From: Candidatus Eiseniibacteriota bacterium
GTDB taxonomy: Bacteria > Orphanbacterota > Orphanbacteria > Orphanbacterales > Orphanbacteraceae
Reading direction: 5' to 3'
DNA: 64,000 nt
Assembly (NCBI GenBank): GCA_029262235.1
Contig: JAJCZU010000004.1
Span: 682,001 to 746,000 of the forward strand
Both the position numbers and the translations under genes were made by a program. Below the pieces are notes generated by a model. That model did not search any database and was not told where the DNA came from. It saw only the letters and a program-made list of their open reading frames with translations. Below, one piece after another: positions 54,251-63,904 of this stretch; position 1 is the stretch's first letter, and every line of letters begins with the position of its first letter.

Positions 54251-55639
54251 ATGGAGAACCCGTTGAACCGACCCAATCTCGCCCTGCGAACACGTTTCGC
54301 CCTTTCCCTGGTCACAGCCCTGCTGCTGACGACCCCCGCCTACTCCGCGAACTGGCAGGGCCACGCGCCGCTCCCCGAGCCGCTCGGGAACAACGCGGTT
54401 ACGGGGCACACGTTCGGCGACACGTGCTACATCTATTCGTTCATGGGAATCGACACGACGAAGATCTGGTCGGGGGTTTCGCAGTCCGCGTACCGTCTGA
54501 ACACAGTGACGAACCAGTGGCAGACGCTCCCGGACGTGCCCGGCCCGCTCGGCAGGATCGCGGCACTCGCGGTCGGATGCGGCGACAAAGTGTATCTCTT
54601 CGGCGGCTATACGGTGGCGATGTCGGGCACGGAAATCTCGCTCGACGCGGTCGACATCTTCGACCCGGCCACGCTGACGTGGAGTGCGGGCGCCCCGATT
54701 CCCGTGCCCGTCGACGACATGGTGGGCGGCGCATGGCGCGACACGCTCGTGTATCTCGTTTCCGGCTGGTCGCAGACCGGCAACATCACGAACACGCAGG
54801 TCTACTCGCCTTCGAACGACTCGTGGGATCAGGCGACTCCGTTTCCGACCGAAGGCACATTCGGCGGAGCGGGCGGCGTTGTCGGCGATTTTCTCGTATA
54901 CGCTGACGGCGTGAAGGGGAACTTCCTGATGCGAAACCGGGTTCATCGCGGCGCGATCGATCCGGGAAATCCGCTCGTCGTTACATGGAACGGCTCGGGC
55001 AAACACGCGGGCCCCGCTCTCTATCGCATGGCGTCGGGGACGACCGACAGCCTTCGCATGATCTTCTCCGGCGGCACCGACAATCCATACAACTTCGACG
55101 GCATCGGCTATAACAGCGTGCCCTCGGAACCGGTCGGCACCACGTGGTCATACTTCCCATCGACCGAAGTGGAAATCTTTCACGAAGACAAACTGACGTC
55201 CACGATGGACCATCGCGGTTTCGCGCGTTGCGGCAACAGACTCTACATAGCGGGAGGGATGGAAACGGGCCAGGCCGTTACGGATCTCGTGGAGAGCTAT
55301 CTGCCCGACATCGCGACGGGCGTTGCGTCGCCCGAAGCCGCGGGCGAAGGAGCGTCCGGTCCGCGATACGACGTCTCTGAAATCGCCAGTTTCCCGAACC
55401 CGGCCTCGCGAGTGGCGCATTTTTCGTCACCCGAGCGCGTCGTTCTGCGCGACGCGGCAGTTTACGATCTGCGCGGACGCCGTGTTCGCAGCTTCTCGAA
55501 CGAAACTCTCGCGGCGCAGTCCGGGTTCGAGTGGGATCTGCGCGATGACGCGGGCCGGCGTGTCCCGGCCGGCGCCTATTTTCTGCGCGGCCGCGTATTC
55601 GAACGCAACGTGCAGCGGAAAATCACGGTCGTCGACTAG
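54251..55639 (+). CDS. Secreted Kelch-repeat protein with FlgD-like C-terminal domain
   Basis: 462 aa; NQWQTLPDVPGPLGRIAALAVGCGDKVYLFGGYTV; C-term SFPNPASRVAHFSSPERVVLRDAAVYDLRGRRVRSFS...DDAGRRVPAGAYFLRGRVFERNVQRKITVVD. Confidence 0.87.
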   Translation: MENPLNRPNLALRTRFALSLVTALLLTTPAYSANWQGHAPLPEPLGNNAVTGHTFGDTCYIYSFMGIDTTKIWSGVSQSAYRLNTVTNQWQTLPDVPGPLGRIAALAVGCGDKVYLFGGYTVAMSGTEISLDAVDIFDPATLTWSAGAPIPVPVDDMVGGAWRDTLVYLVSGWSQTGNITNTQVYSPSNDSWDQATPFPTEGTFGGAGGVVGDFLVYADGVKGNFLMRNRVHRGAIDPGNPLVVTWNGSGKHAGPALYRMASGTTDSLRMIFSGGTDNPYNFDGIGYNSVPSEPVGTTWSYFPSTEVEIFHEDKLTSTMDHRGFARCGNRLYIAGGMETGQAVTDLVESYLPDIATGVASPEAAGEGASGPRYDVSEIASFPNPASRVAHFSSPERVVLRDAAVYDLRGRRVRSFSNETLAAQSGFEWDLRDDAGRRVPAGAYFLRGRVFERNVQRKITVVD

Positions 55640-55664
55640 GAGTCGACGACGGGAGTCGTCGACT
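55628..55664. promoter_or_regulatory. Two mutually exclusive perfect 10-bp hairpins sharing a middle arm, overlapping a stop codon
   Basis: GTCGTCGACT (55628-37)-AGG-AGTCGACGAC (55641-50)-GGGA-GTCGTCGACT (55655-64); middle arm is the perfect reverse complement of both outer arms. Confidence 0.85.
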
Positions 55665-55688
55665 AGTCATTCGATTCTGTCGAGCTTC

Positions 55689-57857
55689 TCAGATTCCTTC
55701 GCCCGTCTCGCCCATCTCATACAATAGAAACGCCCACGCGTCGCCGATTTCGTCGATGATTTTCGATGTCGGCTTCCCGCGACCGTGCCCTGCGTCACGC
55801 TCGACACGGATCAGGATCGGATTGTCTCCACCCTGCGCCTTCTGCGCCGCGGCCGTGAACTTGAACGAATGCGAAGGAACCACGCGATCGTCGTGATCGC
55901 CCGTCGTGATGAAGAGGGAGGGGTAGTGCGTTCCCTCTTTCAGATTATGGAGCGGCGAGTACGCGTAGAGCGCCGGGAACTGTTCCGCATTCTCCGCGCT
56001 CCCGTAATCGGAAGTCCACGCCCAGCCGATCGTGAACTTCTGGAAGCGGAGCATGTCGAGTACCCCCACGGCGATCAGGCTCGCGCGGAACAGGTCCGGT
56101 CGCTGGATCGCGCAGACTGCCGCCAGCAGTCCGCCGTTACTCCCGCCGCCGATCGCGAGCCTGGGTGTCGATGTATATCCCTCGCGGATCAGATGTTCGC
56201 CGGCCGCGATGAAGTCGTCGAACGTATTCTGCTTCCTGTCGAGCATGCCCGCTTCATGCCAGGCCCGGCCGTATTCTCCGCCGCCACGCAGGCACGCGAG
56301 CGCGAATACGCCGCCCATTTCGACCCACTCGAGACGCGTCGTGCTGAACGACGGGGTCTGCTTCGTATTGAAACCGCCGTACCCGTGCAGATACGTGGGG
56401 TTCATGCCGTCCCGCACGAGGCCCTTCTTGTGCACGATGAATACAGGGACGCGCGTGCCGTCCTTGCTTTCGTAAAACTCCTGGGCGATCACGAAGGAAT
56501 CGGGGTCGATATCGACATCGGATTTCTTGAACACGCGGCTTTCGCCGGTCTCGAGGTCGCACGAGTAGAGCGTGAGCGGATACGTGAACGACATGAACGA
56601 GTAGACGAATCTCTTCGACTTCGCATCACCATAAATGCTGCGCACGGTACCGAGCGCGGGGAGTGCGACTTCGCGCACCGTATCTCCCGTTGCGCTGAAG
56701 AGCGTGAGCCTGCTTGTCGCATCCACGAGGCGCTCCACAAGAAACTGCCCGCCCGTGAAGTCGGCCTTGCTGATGACGTTCGCCGTTTCCGCGACGATCT
56801 CGCGCGTTTTCAGCGTTTCACTCCCGACGTTTGCTGCGATCAGCTTCCCGTTCGGCGCGTCCCGGTCTGTCAGGAAGTACAGTTCGTCCCCTTCGCCGCC
56901 CAGAAACTCGTAGCGCGCCTCGAAACCGCCGAACAGTATCCGCGGCGTCCAGTCTTCGCCCCGTAGATCCGCAATGGCGATTTCGAACTTGCGCGCGGAT
57001 CCCTTCCATACCCGCACGACGAGATAGCGGCCGTCATCGGAAACAAACGGCTCGAAGCCGAGTTCGACGTTTTCAGGGCGCTCATAGACGAGAACGTCCC
57101 TCGCCTGCGGCGTCCCCACTTCATGATAGAAGAGGCGCATGCCTCTCACCTGCTCTTCGAATTCGTCCCCTTCGGTCGGCGCGGCGTAGCGGCCGTAGAA
57201 GAAGCCGCGGCTGTCGCCTGTCCATGCCGGAACGATGAACTTCACCCATTCGAGCTTGTCTTCGAAGTCTTCTCCCGTTTCGACGTTTCGCACATAGAAT
57301 GTCTGCCAGTCCGATCCCGACTGCGTGAGCGAGTAGGCTACGAGTTTGCCGTTCGGGCTGTACTCGAGATAGCTGAGTGCGGTCGTGCCGTCTTCGGAGA
57401 GCGTGTTGGGGTCGATCAGGACCCGGGGGGCGCCTTGCAGGCCGTCCTGATACATCAGTACCGACTGATTCTGCAGGCCGGTCTTCTCATAGTAGAAACA
57501 GCGGTCGCCCCGCGTAACGGGCGTGTTGTAACGCGTGTAGTCGAGGCGAGCGCGCAGTCGTTCTTTGATGGCGTCGCGAAACGGGATCCGGCTCAGGTAT
57601 TCGTTTGTGACCGCGTTCTGCGCGTCGACCCAGTCGGACGTTTCCTTCGAATCGAGATCCTCGAGCCACCGGTACGGGTCGGCAACCGGCGTTCCGTGAT
57701 AGTCCTCGACGACGTCTCCCATGCGTGTTGCGGGATAGTGGAGCGTGGCCGTGGCGTGCGGAACGGCATCGGCCGTTGCCGGCTGCGCGCAGACGATCGT
57801 CGTCTGCAGAGCGGCGCCGGTCATAAGGGCGGCAGTGATAAATACAGAAAGCTTCAT
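55689..57857 (-). CDS. Prolyl oligopeptidase (S9A), exported
   Basis: 722 aa; signal peptide; PVADPYRWLEDLDSKETSDWVDAQN; LAIGGGSNGGLLAAVCAIQRPDLF; TTGDHDDRVVPSHSFKF; DAGHGRGKPTSKI. Confidence 0.96.
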   Translation of the reverse strand: MKLSVFITAALMTGAALQTTIVCAQPATADAVPHATATLHYPATRMGDVVEDYHGTPVADPYRWLEDLDSKETSDWVDAQNAVTNEYLSRIPFRDAIKERLRARLDYTRYNTPVTRGDRCFYYEKTGLQNQSVLMYQDGLQGAPRVLIDPNTLSEDGTTALSYLEYSPNGKLVAYSLTQSGSDWQTFYVRNVETGEDFEDKLEWVKFIVPAWTGDSRGFFYGRYAAPTEGDEFEEQVRGMRLFYHEVGTPQARDVLVYERPENVELGFEPFVSDDGRYLVVRVWKGSARKFEIAIADLRGEDWTPRILFGGFEARYEFLGGEGDELYFLTDRDAPNGKLIAANVGSETLKTREIVAETANVISKADFTGGQFLVERLVDATSRLTLFSATGDTVREVALPALGTVRSIYGDAKSKRFVYSFMSFTYPLTLYSCDLETGESRVFKKSDVDIDPDSFVIAQEFYESKDGTRVPVFIVHKKGLVRDGMNPTYLHGYGGFNTKQTPSFSTTRLEWVEMGGVFALACLRGGGEYGRAWHEAGMLDRKQNTFDDFIAAGEHLIREGYTSTPRLAIGGGSNGGLLAAVCAIQRPDLFRASLIAVGVLDMLRFQKFTIGWAWTSDYGSAENAEQFPALYAYSPLHNLKEGTHYPSLFITTGDHDDRVVPSHSFKFTAAAQKAQGGDNPILIRVERDAGHGRGKPTSKIIDEIGDAWAFLLYEMGETGEGI

Positions 57858-57942
57858 GTTTCATCCTCTCGACAGGATTGGAACGATTTTCGGCAGGCAG
57901 GTTCAGGTCCGAATGATAGCACGCACCCCGGAAACGGTCGAA

Positions 57943-59385
57943 TCAGGCAACGGATACCTTGATCAGATTGGTCGTGCCGGGCATATCCAGAGGAAGGCCG
58001 GCCGTGATGACGACGCGATCGCCCTTCCTCACCAGCTTGTGCTTGAGTGCGAGCGCAATCGACTCCGCTTCCACGTCGTCCACGTTGCGATTCTCAATGG
58101 CGAGGGGCACGCAGCCCCATACGAGCGCGAGGCGCCGGTACGTGTGCGGGTCGGGTGTGGCGGCGATGATCGGCTTGCGCGGACGGTACTTCGCGATCAG
58201 GTGCGTCGTGCTCCCGGAAAGCGTGCATGTAATGATCGCGCCCGCGTCGATCGCGGCCGCCATTTCGCACGATGCCTTCGCCACGGCTTCTTCCGGGCTC
58301 AGCCTTCCGCCCGACGTGTAGTGGTGCTTCCATGCGTCGAACGGGAAGATGGTTTCGATGTCGCGCGCGATCTTCGACATCATCTTGACGGTTTCTACGG
58401 GATAGCGGCCGGCGGCGGTCTCTTCGGAGAGCATGATGCCGTTGCTGCCGTCCAGAATCGCGTTCGCGACGTCGCTCACTTCCGCGCGCGTCGGGCGCGG
58501 CTGCTCGACCATCGACTTCAGCATCTGCGTAGCCGTGATTACGGGCTTCCCCGCCCAGTTCGTTTCCTCGATGATGCGCTTCTGCCGGCGCGGCACCTGT
58601 TCGACCGGAATCTCGACGCCGAGATCGCCGCGCGCCACCATGATTCCTTCGACGCTGTCGAGAATTTCGCTGAAACAGTCGAGCGCTTCAAACTTTTCGA
58701 TCTTCGCGATCAGAGGCACGGGCTTCGGGTTGCCGATCTCCCGTTTCAGGAACGAACGCACTTCGCGAATGTCATCGGGGTTGCGAACGAACGAAACGGC
58801 GACGTAGTCGACCCCCTGGCTCAGACCGAACAGAAGGTCGGCGCGATCCTTCCTGCTCAGGATCGGGGCTTTGATCGGCGTGTTGGGGAGATTGATGCCC
58901 TTGTGCGAAGTGAGCGGCCCGCCGACGAGAATGCGCGCCGTAATCGTTTCGGCGTCGACATGTTCGGCTTCGAGCTGGAGCGAACCGTCGCTGACGTAGA
59001 TGAGGTCGCCGACGGTGACTTCATTCGGCAGGGCCGGGTACGTGAGCGAGACTTCCGATTTGTCGCCGGGTACGTTGCGACTCGTGAAGCGGAACAGGTC
59101 CCCTTCATCGAGATGCACGACGCCTTCGGCGATCGGTCCGGTTCGAATTTTGGGGCCGGCCAGATCCTGCAGAATCGCGACCGCGACGTTTCGCTTTTTT
59201 GCGTGTTTCCGAATGAGCCGAATGACTTCGCCGTGCTCTTCGTGCGTCCCGTGCGAGAAGTTGAGTCGGGCGACGTTCATCCCTGCGTCGATCAGCTGCC
59301 CGAGCTTCTTGTCCGATGCCGACGAGGGCCCGATCGTGCAGACTATCTTCGTACGTCTCAAGCGGTTCCCTTCGTGCGTTTCCAT
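57943..59385 (-). CDS. pyk: Pyruvate kinase
   Basis: RRTKIVCTIGPSSASDKKLGQLIDAGMNVARLNFSHG; IEKFEALDCFSEILDSVEGIMVARGDLGVEIP; ATQMLKSMVEQPRPTRAEVSDVANAILDGSNGIMLSEETAAGRYP. Confidence 0.97.
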   Translation of the reverse strand: METHEGNRLRRTKIVCTIGPSSASDKKLGQLIDAGMNVARLNFSHGTHEEHGEVIRLIRKHAKKRNVAVAILQDLAGPKIRTGPIAEGVVHLDEGDLFRFTSRNVPGDKSEVSLTYPALPNEVTVGDLIYVSDGSLQLEAEHVDAETITARILVGGPLTSHKGINLPNTPIKAPILSRKDRADLLFGLSQGVDYVAVSFVRNPDDIREVRSFLKREIGNPKPVPLIAKIEKFEALDCFSEILDSVEGIMVARGDLGVEIPVEQVPRRQKRIIEETNWAGKPVITATQMLKSMVEQPRPTRAEVSDVANAILDGSNGIMLSEETAAGRYPVETVKMMSKIARDIETIFPFDAWKHHYTSGGRLSPEEAVAKASCEMAAAIDAGAIITCTLSGSTTHLIAKYRPRKPIIAATPDPHTYRRLALVWGCVPLAIENRNVDDVEAESIALALKHKLVRKGDRVVITAGLPLDMPGTTNLIKVSVA

Positions 59386-60377
59386 TCGCCCAGGAGCTCC
59401 TGCTCCCGTTTGCGATCCAGGCCGGCCTTCCACGCATAGTCGTCAGGGCGGCTGCCGGCCCACGCGAGTGTATCACGCACGGTTTCCGAAAGCGGACGAA
59501 ACGCGAGGCCATGGGCGATTCCGCGCGAGCAGTCGATGTGGAAGAAGCCCGCGTTGTCGGGAGATTCGGGGAGCCAGAGCGGAAGGTGGCTCCACGGCTC
59601 CACTTTTCGTTCCGTCAGAAACGATTCGTCGACCCACTCGAAACGAGCGTCGCTTTTCGCGACTTCACGACACGTATTCACAATTGCGTCCATCGTGTGG
59701 GGGGCGGCGGGACCGGTCGCGTTGTAGACTCCGTCGCGGTTCGCTTCGATCGCGTCCAGCGTGAAGTTCGCGAGGTCGCGCGCGTCGATGAACTGGTTCG
59801 GACGTTCCCTGCGGCCCGGTACGAGTACTTCGCCCCCCTCGGCGATGCGCGAAACCCAGTACGTGAAGCGATCGGTCGGGTCGTGCGGTCCGACGACGAG
59901 CCCGGGACGCACGATCAGCGCGCGCTCGGCATACGCGTCCTGCACCACGTTCTCACACAGAACTTTGAGTGGCCCGTACGAGCCCCCCGTAATCTGTTCG
60001 GTCGCGGGATCCTCGAGGTCAGCCGCGCCGTAAAGCGTGCCGTTCTCGTTGATCCCCGGCGTGCTCGTGTCCTTGAAGACCGAGATCGTGGAGATGAACG
60101 CGTACCGTTTCACGCGGTCGCGCAGAAAGTCGACGCTGTAGCGCACGATCCGCGGCACGTACCCGCACGTGTCGATCACCGCGTCCCATTTCCCGTCGCC
60201 GAGGAGCCCGAGGTCCTTTTCGCGGTCTCCCTGCACGGTCGTCTGATCCGGGAACAGCCCCGGGTTCGATTCGCCCCGATGAAAAATCGTGAGTTCATGT
60301 CCGCGGCGCACGGCCTCGTCCACGATGGCGCGCCCTACGAAACGTGTTCCGCCCAGTACGAGTAGTTTCATTCTCAT
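59358..60377 (-). CDS. NAD-dependent epimerase/dehydratase (extended SDR)
   Basis: 339 aa; KLLVLGGTRFVGRAIVDEAVRRGHELTIFHRGESNPGLFP; RPGLVVGPHDPTDRFTYW; overlaps the pyk start. Confidence 0.9.
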   Translation of the reverse strand: MRMKLLVLGGTRFVGRAIVDEAVRRGHELTIFHRGESNPGLFPDQTTVQGDREKDLGLLGDGKWDAVIDTCGYVPRIVRYSVDFLRDRVKRYAFISTISVFKDTSTPGINENGTLYGAADLEDPATEQITGGSYGPLKVLCENVVQDAYAERALIVRPGLVVGPHDPTDRFTYWVSRIAEGGEVLVPGRRERPNQFIDARDLANFTLDAIEANRDGVYNATGPAAPHTMDAIVNTCREVAKSDARFEWVDESFLTERKVEPWSHLPLWLPESPDNAGFFHIDCSRGIAHGLAFRPLSETVRDTLAWAGSRPDDYAWKAGLDRKREQELLGEWKRTKGTA

Positions 60378-61237
60378 GCCTCCAGAAGAGAACGTGCGAT
60401 TGACACGGTCTGTTCGAGATGACGGCGCGCGGTCTGTTCCGGGACCCGTTCGCGAATGAGGTCGCCGGCACGCAGGATCATGCCGTGCCAGCCGTCCGTA
60501 TGCCAGAAACCGGGCGCGTCGAGTGCGGGAAGTGCGCCTTCCCCGTCGAACGGATAGGCGCGCGTATAAAAGTAAGGATCGGCGTACGTTTCGTCTCCCG
60601 GGGAGAGGCCGAGCCCGATCGAGCGCGCGCTTTCGGCGTCTTTGTCCTCGTCAGCGCCCGCGTCGAGCGAGATCAGCGTGCCGATGTCGAAGTGATGCGG
60701 CCACGTGCGGACGGCCGATGCCTCTTCGCCTTCTCGCGCGTTGCCGGCGATGGCGCGAAGCACGATGTCTGCATTCGCGAACCACTTGTCGAGTTCGACG
60801 AGCGATTCGTGATCCGCCGTGAACGGTGCGCCGTTTGCGAACGGATGATCGGGAAGCTCGTAGTCCGGTTTCGTGAGCGGGCCGGCGAGCGCGCCGCCGG
60901 ATACTGAACCGATGGCCTCGGCGAGTTGGTCGTACGCGCTCTGCTGCGTCCTGCCTGCCAGCGAAACGGATACGGCGTCGCCGCCGCCGCCACGCAGTTC
61001 GATCATTCCCTTCGCGATGCGGAGCCTGGCCGAAAGCGTATTGCCCGGCCCGAACGGTCGCGCCACGAGCGCGCCGTCTTCGTATCCCATGTTCGTGTGG
61101 CTGTCGTCCGGCTTTCGCGTGCCGTACGTGATCGCGGTCGAAGCGACGACCTGCGCCGCATGGTGCAGCTGAAGTCGCGCGTCGGCGAGTTCTGCAGGCG
61201 GCTTTCCGCCGAAGAGTTTCCAGTCGCGATTCGTCAT
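60374..61237 (-). CDS. Hypothetical protein
   Basis: 287 aa; compositionally normal protein (RTWPHHFDIGTLISLDAG; ADPYFYTRAYPFDGEGALPALDAPGFWHTDGWHGMIL); overlaps the epimerase start by ~4 bp. Confidence 0.75.
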   Translation of the reverse strand: MTNRDWKLFGGKPPAELADARLQLHHAAQVVASTAITYGTRKPDDSHTNMGYEDGALVARPFGPGNTLSARLRIAKGMIELRGGGGDAVSVSLAGRTQQSAYDQLAEAIGSVSGGALAGPLTKPDYELPDHPFANGAPFTADHESLVELDKWFANADIVLRAIAGNAREGEEASAVRTWPHHFDIGTLISLDAGADEDKDAESARSIGLGLSPGDETYADPYFYTRAYPFDGEGALPALDAPGFWHTDGWHGMILRAGDLIRERVPEQTARRHLEQTVSIARSLLEA

Positions 61238-61261
61238 GAATGCTGCTCCCTGGTCGATGGT

Positions 61262-61930
61262 CTACTCGAGAAACGTGGCGATTTCACCCAGCGGTTTTTT
61301 CGTGATGCGCGGAACGCGCGCGTCATCGGCCGGATATCCGACGACCAGAAGCAGGAACGGGCGTTCGTGCGCGGGCCTGCCCAGGATCGAGTTCAGAAAC
61401 TTCATGGGGCTCGGCGTATGCGTCAAAGTTGCCAGCCCGGCGTCATGGAGCGCCGCGATCAGGAACCCGGTCGCGAGCCCCACCGATTCGTTCACATAGT
61501 AATTCTTGATGCGGCCGCCTTTGCCGTCCGGCTCGTAGCTTTCGCTGAACACGGCGATCAGGTACGGCGCCGTTTCGAGGAACGGCTTTCTGTCGTCCGT
61601 ACCGAACGGGGCGAGCGCATCGAGCCATTCTGCCGGGGCGCGCCCCCCGTAAAACGCGTGCTCCTCGTCCTCCGCCGCTTCGCGTATCCGCGCCTTGATC
61701 GCCGGATCCGAAACCACCGCGAAATGCCACGGCTGCCGATTGGCGCCGCTCGGAGCGGTGGCCGCCGCGCGCACGCACTGTTCGATGACGCCCCGCGGGA
61801 CTGCACGAGCAGAATAGTCGCGCACGGTGCGGCGCGTGCGAATGCGCTCGTAAAACGAGGTGGCGCGTTCCAGCATTTCTTCTTCGGTATAGCGGGGAAG
61901 GGGAGGCAGTGGTTGCGATTCGTAGGTCAC
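61262..61930 (-). CDS. Nitroreductase family protein
   Basis: 222 aa; [75 protein letters not shown]. Confidence 0.95.
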   Translation of the reverse strand: MTYESQPLPPLPRYTEEEMLERATSFYERIRTRRTVRDYSARAVPRGVIEQCVRAAATAPSGANRQPWHFAVVSDPAIKARIREAAEDEEHAFYGGRAPAEWLDALAPFGTDDRKPFLETAPYLIAVFSESYEPDGKGGRIKNYYVNESVGLATGFLIAALHDAGLATLTHTPSPMKFLNSILGRPAHERPFLLLVVGYPADDARVPRITKKPLGEIATFLE

Positions 61931-61948
61931 GATGCGTTCTCCGTGTTC

Positions 61949-63793
61949 TCAGTCGATGTACCCGAGCGCGCGCAGGCGCTCTTTCATTTCGTCGTCGTGT
62001 TCCGTTGCGATGGCGTGCGACCCGCGCGGCGAGGCGCCTTCGTACGTACCGGCACGCAGGATCGGCTTCGCGCGCAGATACTCGGGCGTCATGGCTTCCT
62101 CGAGTACGCGACCGGCCATATCGTCGGGCACGGGGAGTCCGAGCAGCGCGAGAATCGTCGGTGCTATGTCGTACACGTCCGCGTTTTTCACTTCGCCGGG
62201 CGCAATGCCGGGCCCCTTCAGAATCAATATCCCCGGGTCCTTTTTCGAATGCTTCCCCGACACGAGTTCCGGATCGACCTCGGGTTTTTCTTCGAGCCCG
62301 GCCATGGCCGGAATATCACGGTCGAGCTTCCTGTTCGCCGTGATGCCGTGATCGGACACGATCAGATACGTCGTGTTCTCGGGGAACGAGCTCATCATTT
62401 CGCCGAGCAGACGGTCGTAGATCACGTAGTTCTGCTCGATCACGTTGCCGAACGTCTCGACGCCGTCCTCGGCGACGGCAAACGAGAACTGCTCCGGCGC
62501 GTGGTACTTCCAGTACCGGTGCTGCGACGAGTCGAGCGAGTGCGTATAGAAGATGTAGAGGTACGCGGGATTCTTCCCGAGCAGACGAAGCGACTCACGG
62601 AACAGATTCACTTCGGAGCGATAGACGCTGGCGAGCCACGGCGTCGGCGTGAGGCCGGGCGCGTCTTCGAGCGCCCAGTCGTTGTTCCGCAGCGCGCGGA
62701 GCGTCGCCTCCTGCTCATCCGGCGGGTGAACGAGCGCGTCGAGGTCGGGGTAGAACTTCATATGGCCGCTGATCTCGAAGCCGAGCACTTCTTCGACGGG
62801 CCAGGAAACGAGCAGGTTCGTGAGGCCGACCGGAATCCCGGTATCGTTCGCGATGTTCCAGACCGCCTTCACGCGCCGCATGTTCGTCGTGACGGGTACC
62901 GAGCGGCGTTCGAAGAAGAGGTCGGCCAGGCGCTGCACGGGGAAAGCCGCCGGGAGTTCGGCCGGCTGAAGAAAGCCGGGCACCACGTGCCCCTGATCTT
63001 CCAGAAACCAGTGAATTCCATGTTCTTTCGGTGACTTTCCGGTCCAGATCGTAGTCCAGATGACCGGCGACCAGTTGGGGGCCATCGAGCCGAGCTCCGA
63101 CCAGGCGGCACCCTCGAGAAGACGGGCGACATGGGGAAGAACGCCGCGCTCGAGAAGGGGCCGAAGTACCTTCCAGGCCGCGCCGTCCCATGCGATGACG
63201 ACAACCGCCGGGATCGGAGCCTCGTCGATGAGCTGTTCCGCCCGTCCGCTTTCGATCGCGGCAAGCGTGCCGGGCGGGAGTTCGTTCGCTGCGGCGTCGC
63301 CGAGCTCCGCCTGGCCGCCCGGCACATCGGGCCTGAGCAGGAAGAACGCGAAGAGCGCCGAGAGCAGGCCCGCGATGACGGTTCCGGGGAATCGCAGGCG
63401 GCCGGCCAGTTCCGCAAGCACGAACCCGGCCGCGAGCCCGATCGGAATCGAAACGACGGCGGCGGTGCGGGCCGAGAAGCCGGGCATCCATTTCTGGCCG
63501 AACAGGATAAGTATCACGAGGGCCGTTCCGGTCAGGCCGGCGGCCAGTCGATCGCGTACGGAAGTATCGGCGGTGAAGCGGCCGGCGGCGAAGCGCATGA
63601 CGAAGCCGGCTGCCACGGCGGTCAGAACCATCGCGGCCAGGCAGATCGCGAACAGCACCCACGTGGGACCGGCGTTATCAGTTTGATGGGCGTGCGCGGC
63701 GAGGCCTGCGCCGATCCCGGCGCCGATGCCGAGAACGAACGCGTAACGCCCGGTCGAGAGGGAAAGCGGTTTCACGGTCAGTTCCTCCAGCAA
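61949..63793 (-). CDS. Membrane-anchored alkaline phosphatase-superfamily (type I phosphodiesterase/nucleotide pyrophosphatase) protein
   Basis: 614 aa; N-terminal TM helices; VVVIAWDGAAWKVLRPLLERGVLPHVARLLEGAAWSELGSMAPNWSPVIWTTIWTGKSPKEHGI; YLIVSDHGI; GKHSKKDPGILILKGPGI. Confidence 0.92.
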   Translation of the reverse strand: MLEELTVKPLSLSTGRYAFVLGIGAGIGAGLAAHAHQTDNAGPTWVLFAICLAAMVLTAVAAGFVMRFAAGRFTADTSVRDRLAAGLTGTALVILILFGQKWMPGFSARTAAVVSIPIGLAAGFVLAELAGRLRFPGTVIAGLLSALFAFFLLRPDVPGGQAELGDAAANELPPGTLAAIESGRAEQLIDEAPIPAVVVIAWDGAAWKVLRPLLERGVLPHVARLLEGAAWSELGSMAPNWSPVIWTTIWTGKSPKEHGIHWFLEDQGHVVPGFLQPAELPAAFPVQRLADLFFERRSVPVTTNMRRVKAVWNIANDTGIPVGLTNLLVSWPVEEVLGFEISGHMKFYPDLDALVHPPDEQEATLRALRNNDWALEDAPGLTPTPWLASVYRSEVNLFRESLRLLGKNPAYLYIFYTHSLDSSQHRYWKYHAPEQFSFAVAEDGVETFGNVIEQNYVIYDRLLGEMMSSFPENTTYLIVSDHGITANRKLDRDIPAMAGLEEKPEVDPELVSGKHSKKDPGILILKGPGIAPGEVKNADVYDIAPTILALLGLPVPDDMAGRVLEEAMTPEYLRAKPILRAGTYEGASPRGSHAIATEHDDEMKERLRALGYID

Positions 63794-63904
63794 CCCGCAG
63801 TATGGCCTTCTGACGTAGAAATTACAAATCGCGGGAGAACCGGAACGTTCTATTCATTGTAGTATGGGAAGCCGCCGGTGGACGCCGGCAAAGGAGTACG
63901 CACA

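Noticed and set aside
57745-59439. 564-aa plus-strand ORF antisense to pyruvate kinase
   Set aside because: Shadow ORF opposite a textbook pyruvate kinase.
60926-63034. 702-aa plus-strand ORF antisense to nitroreductase and phosphodiesterase genes
   Set aside because: Spans the antisense of several well-supported genes; Arg/Val/His-rich composition typical of shadow ORFs.
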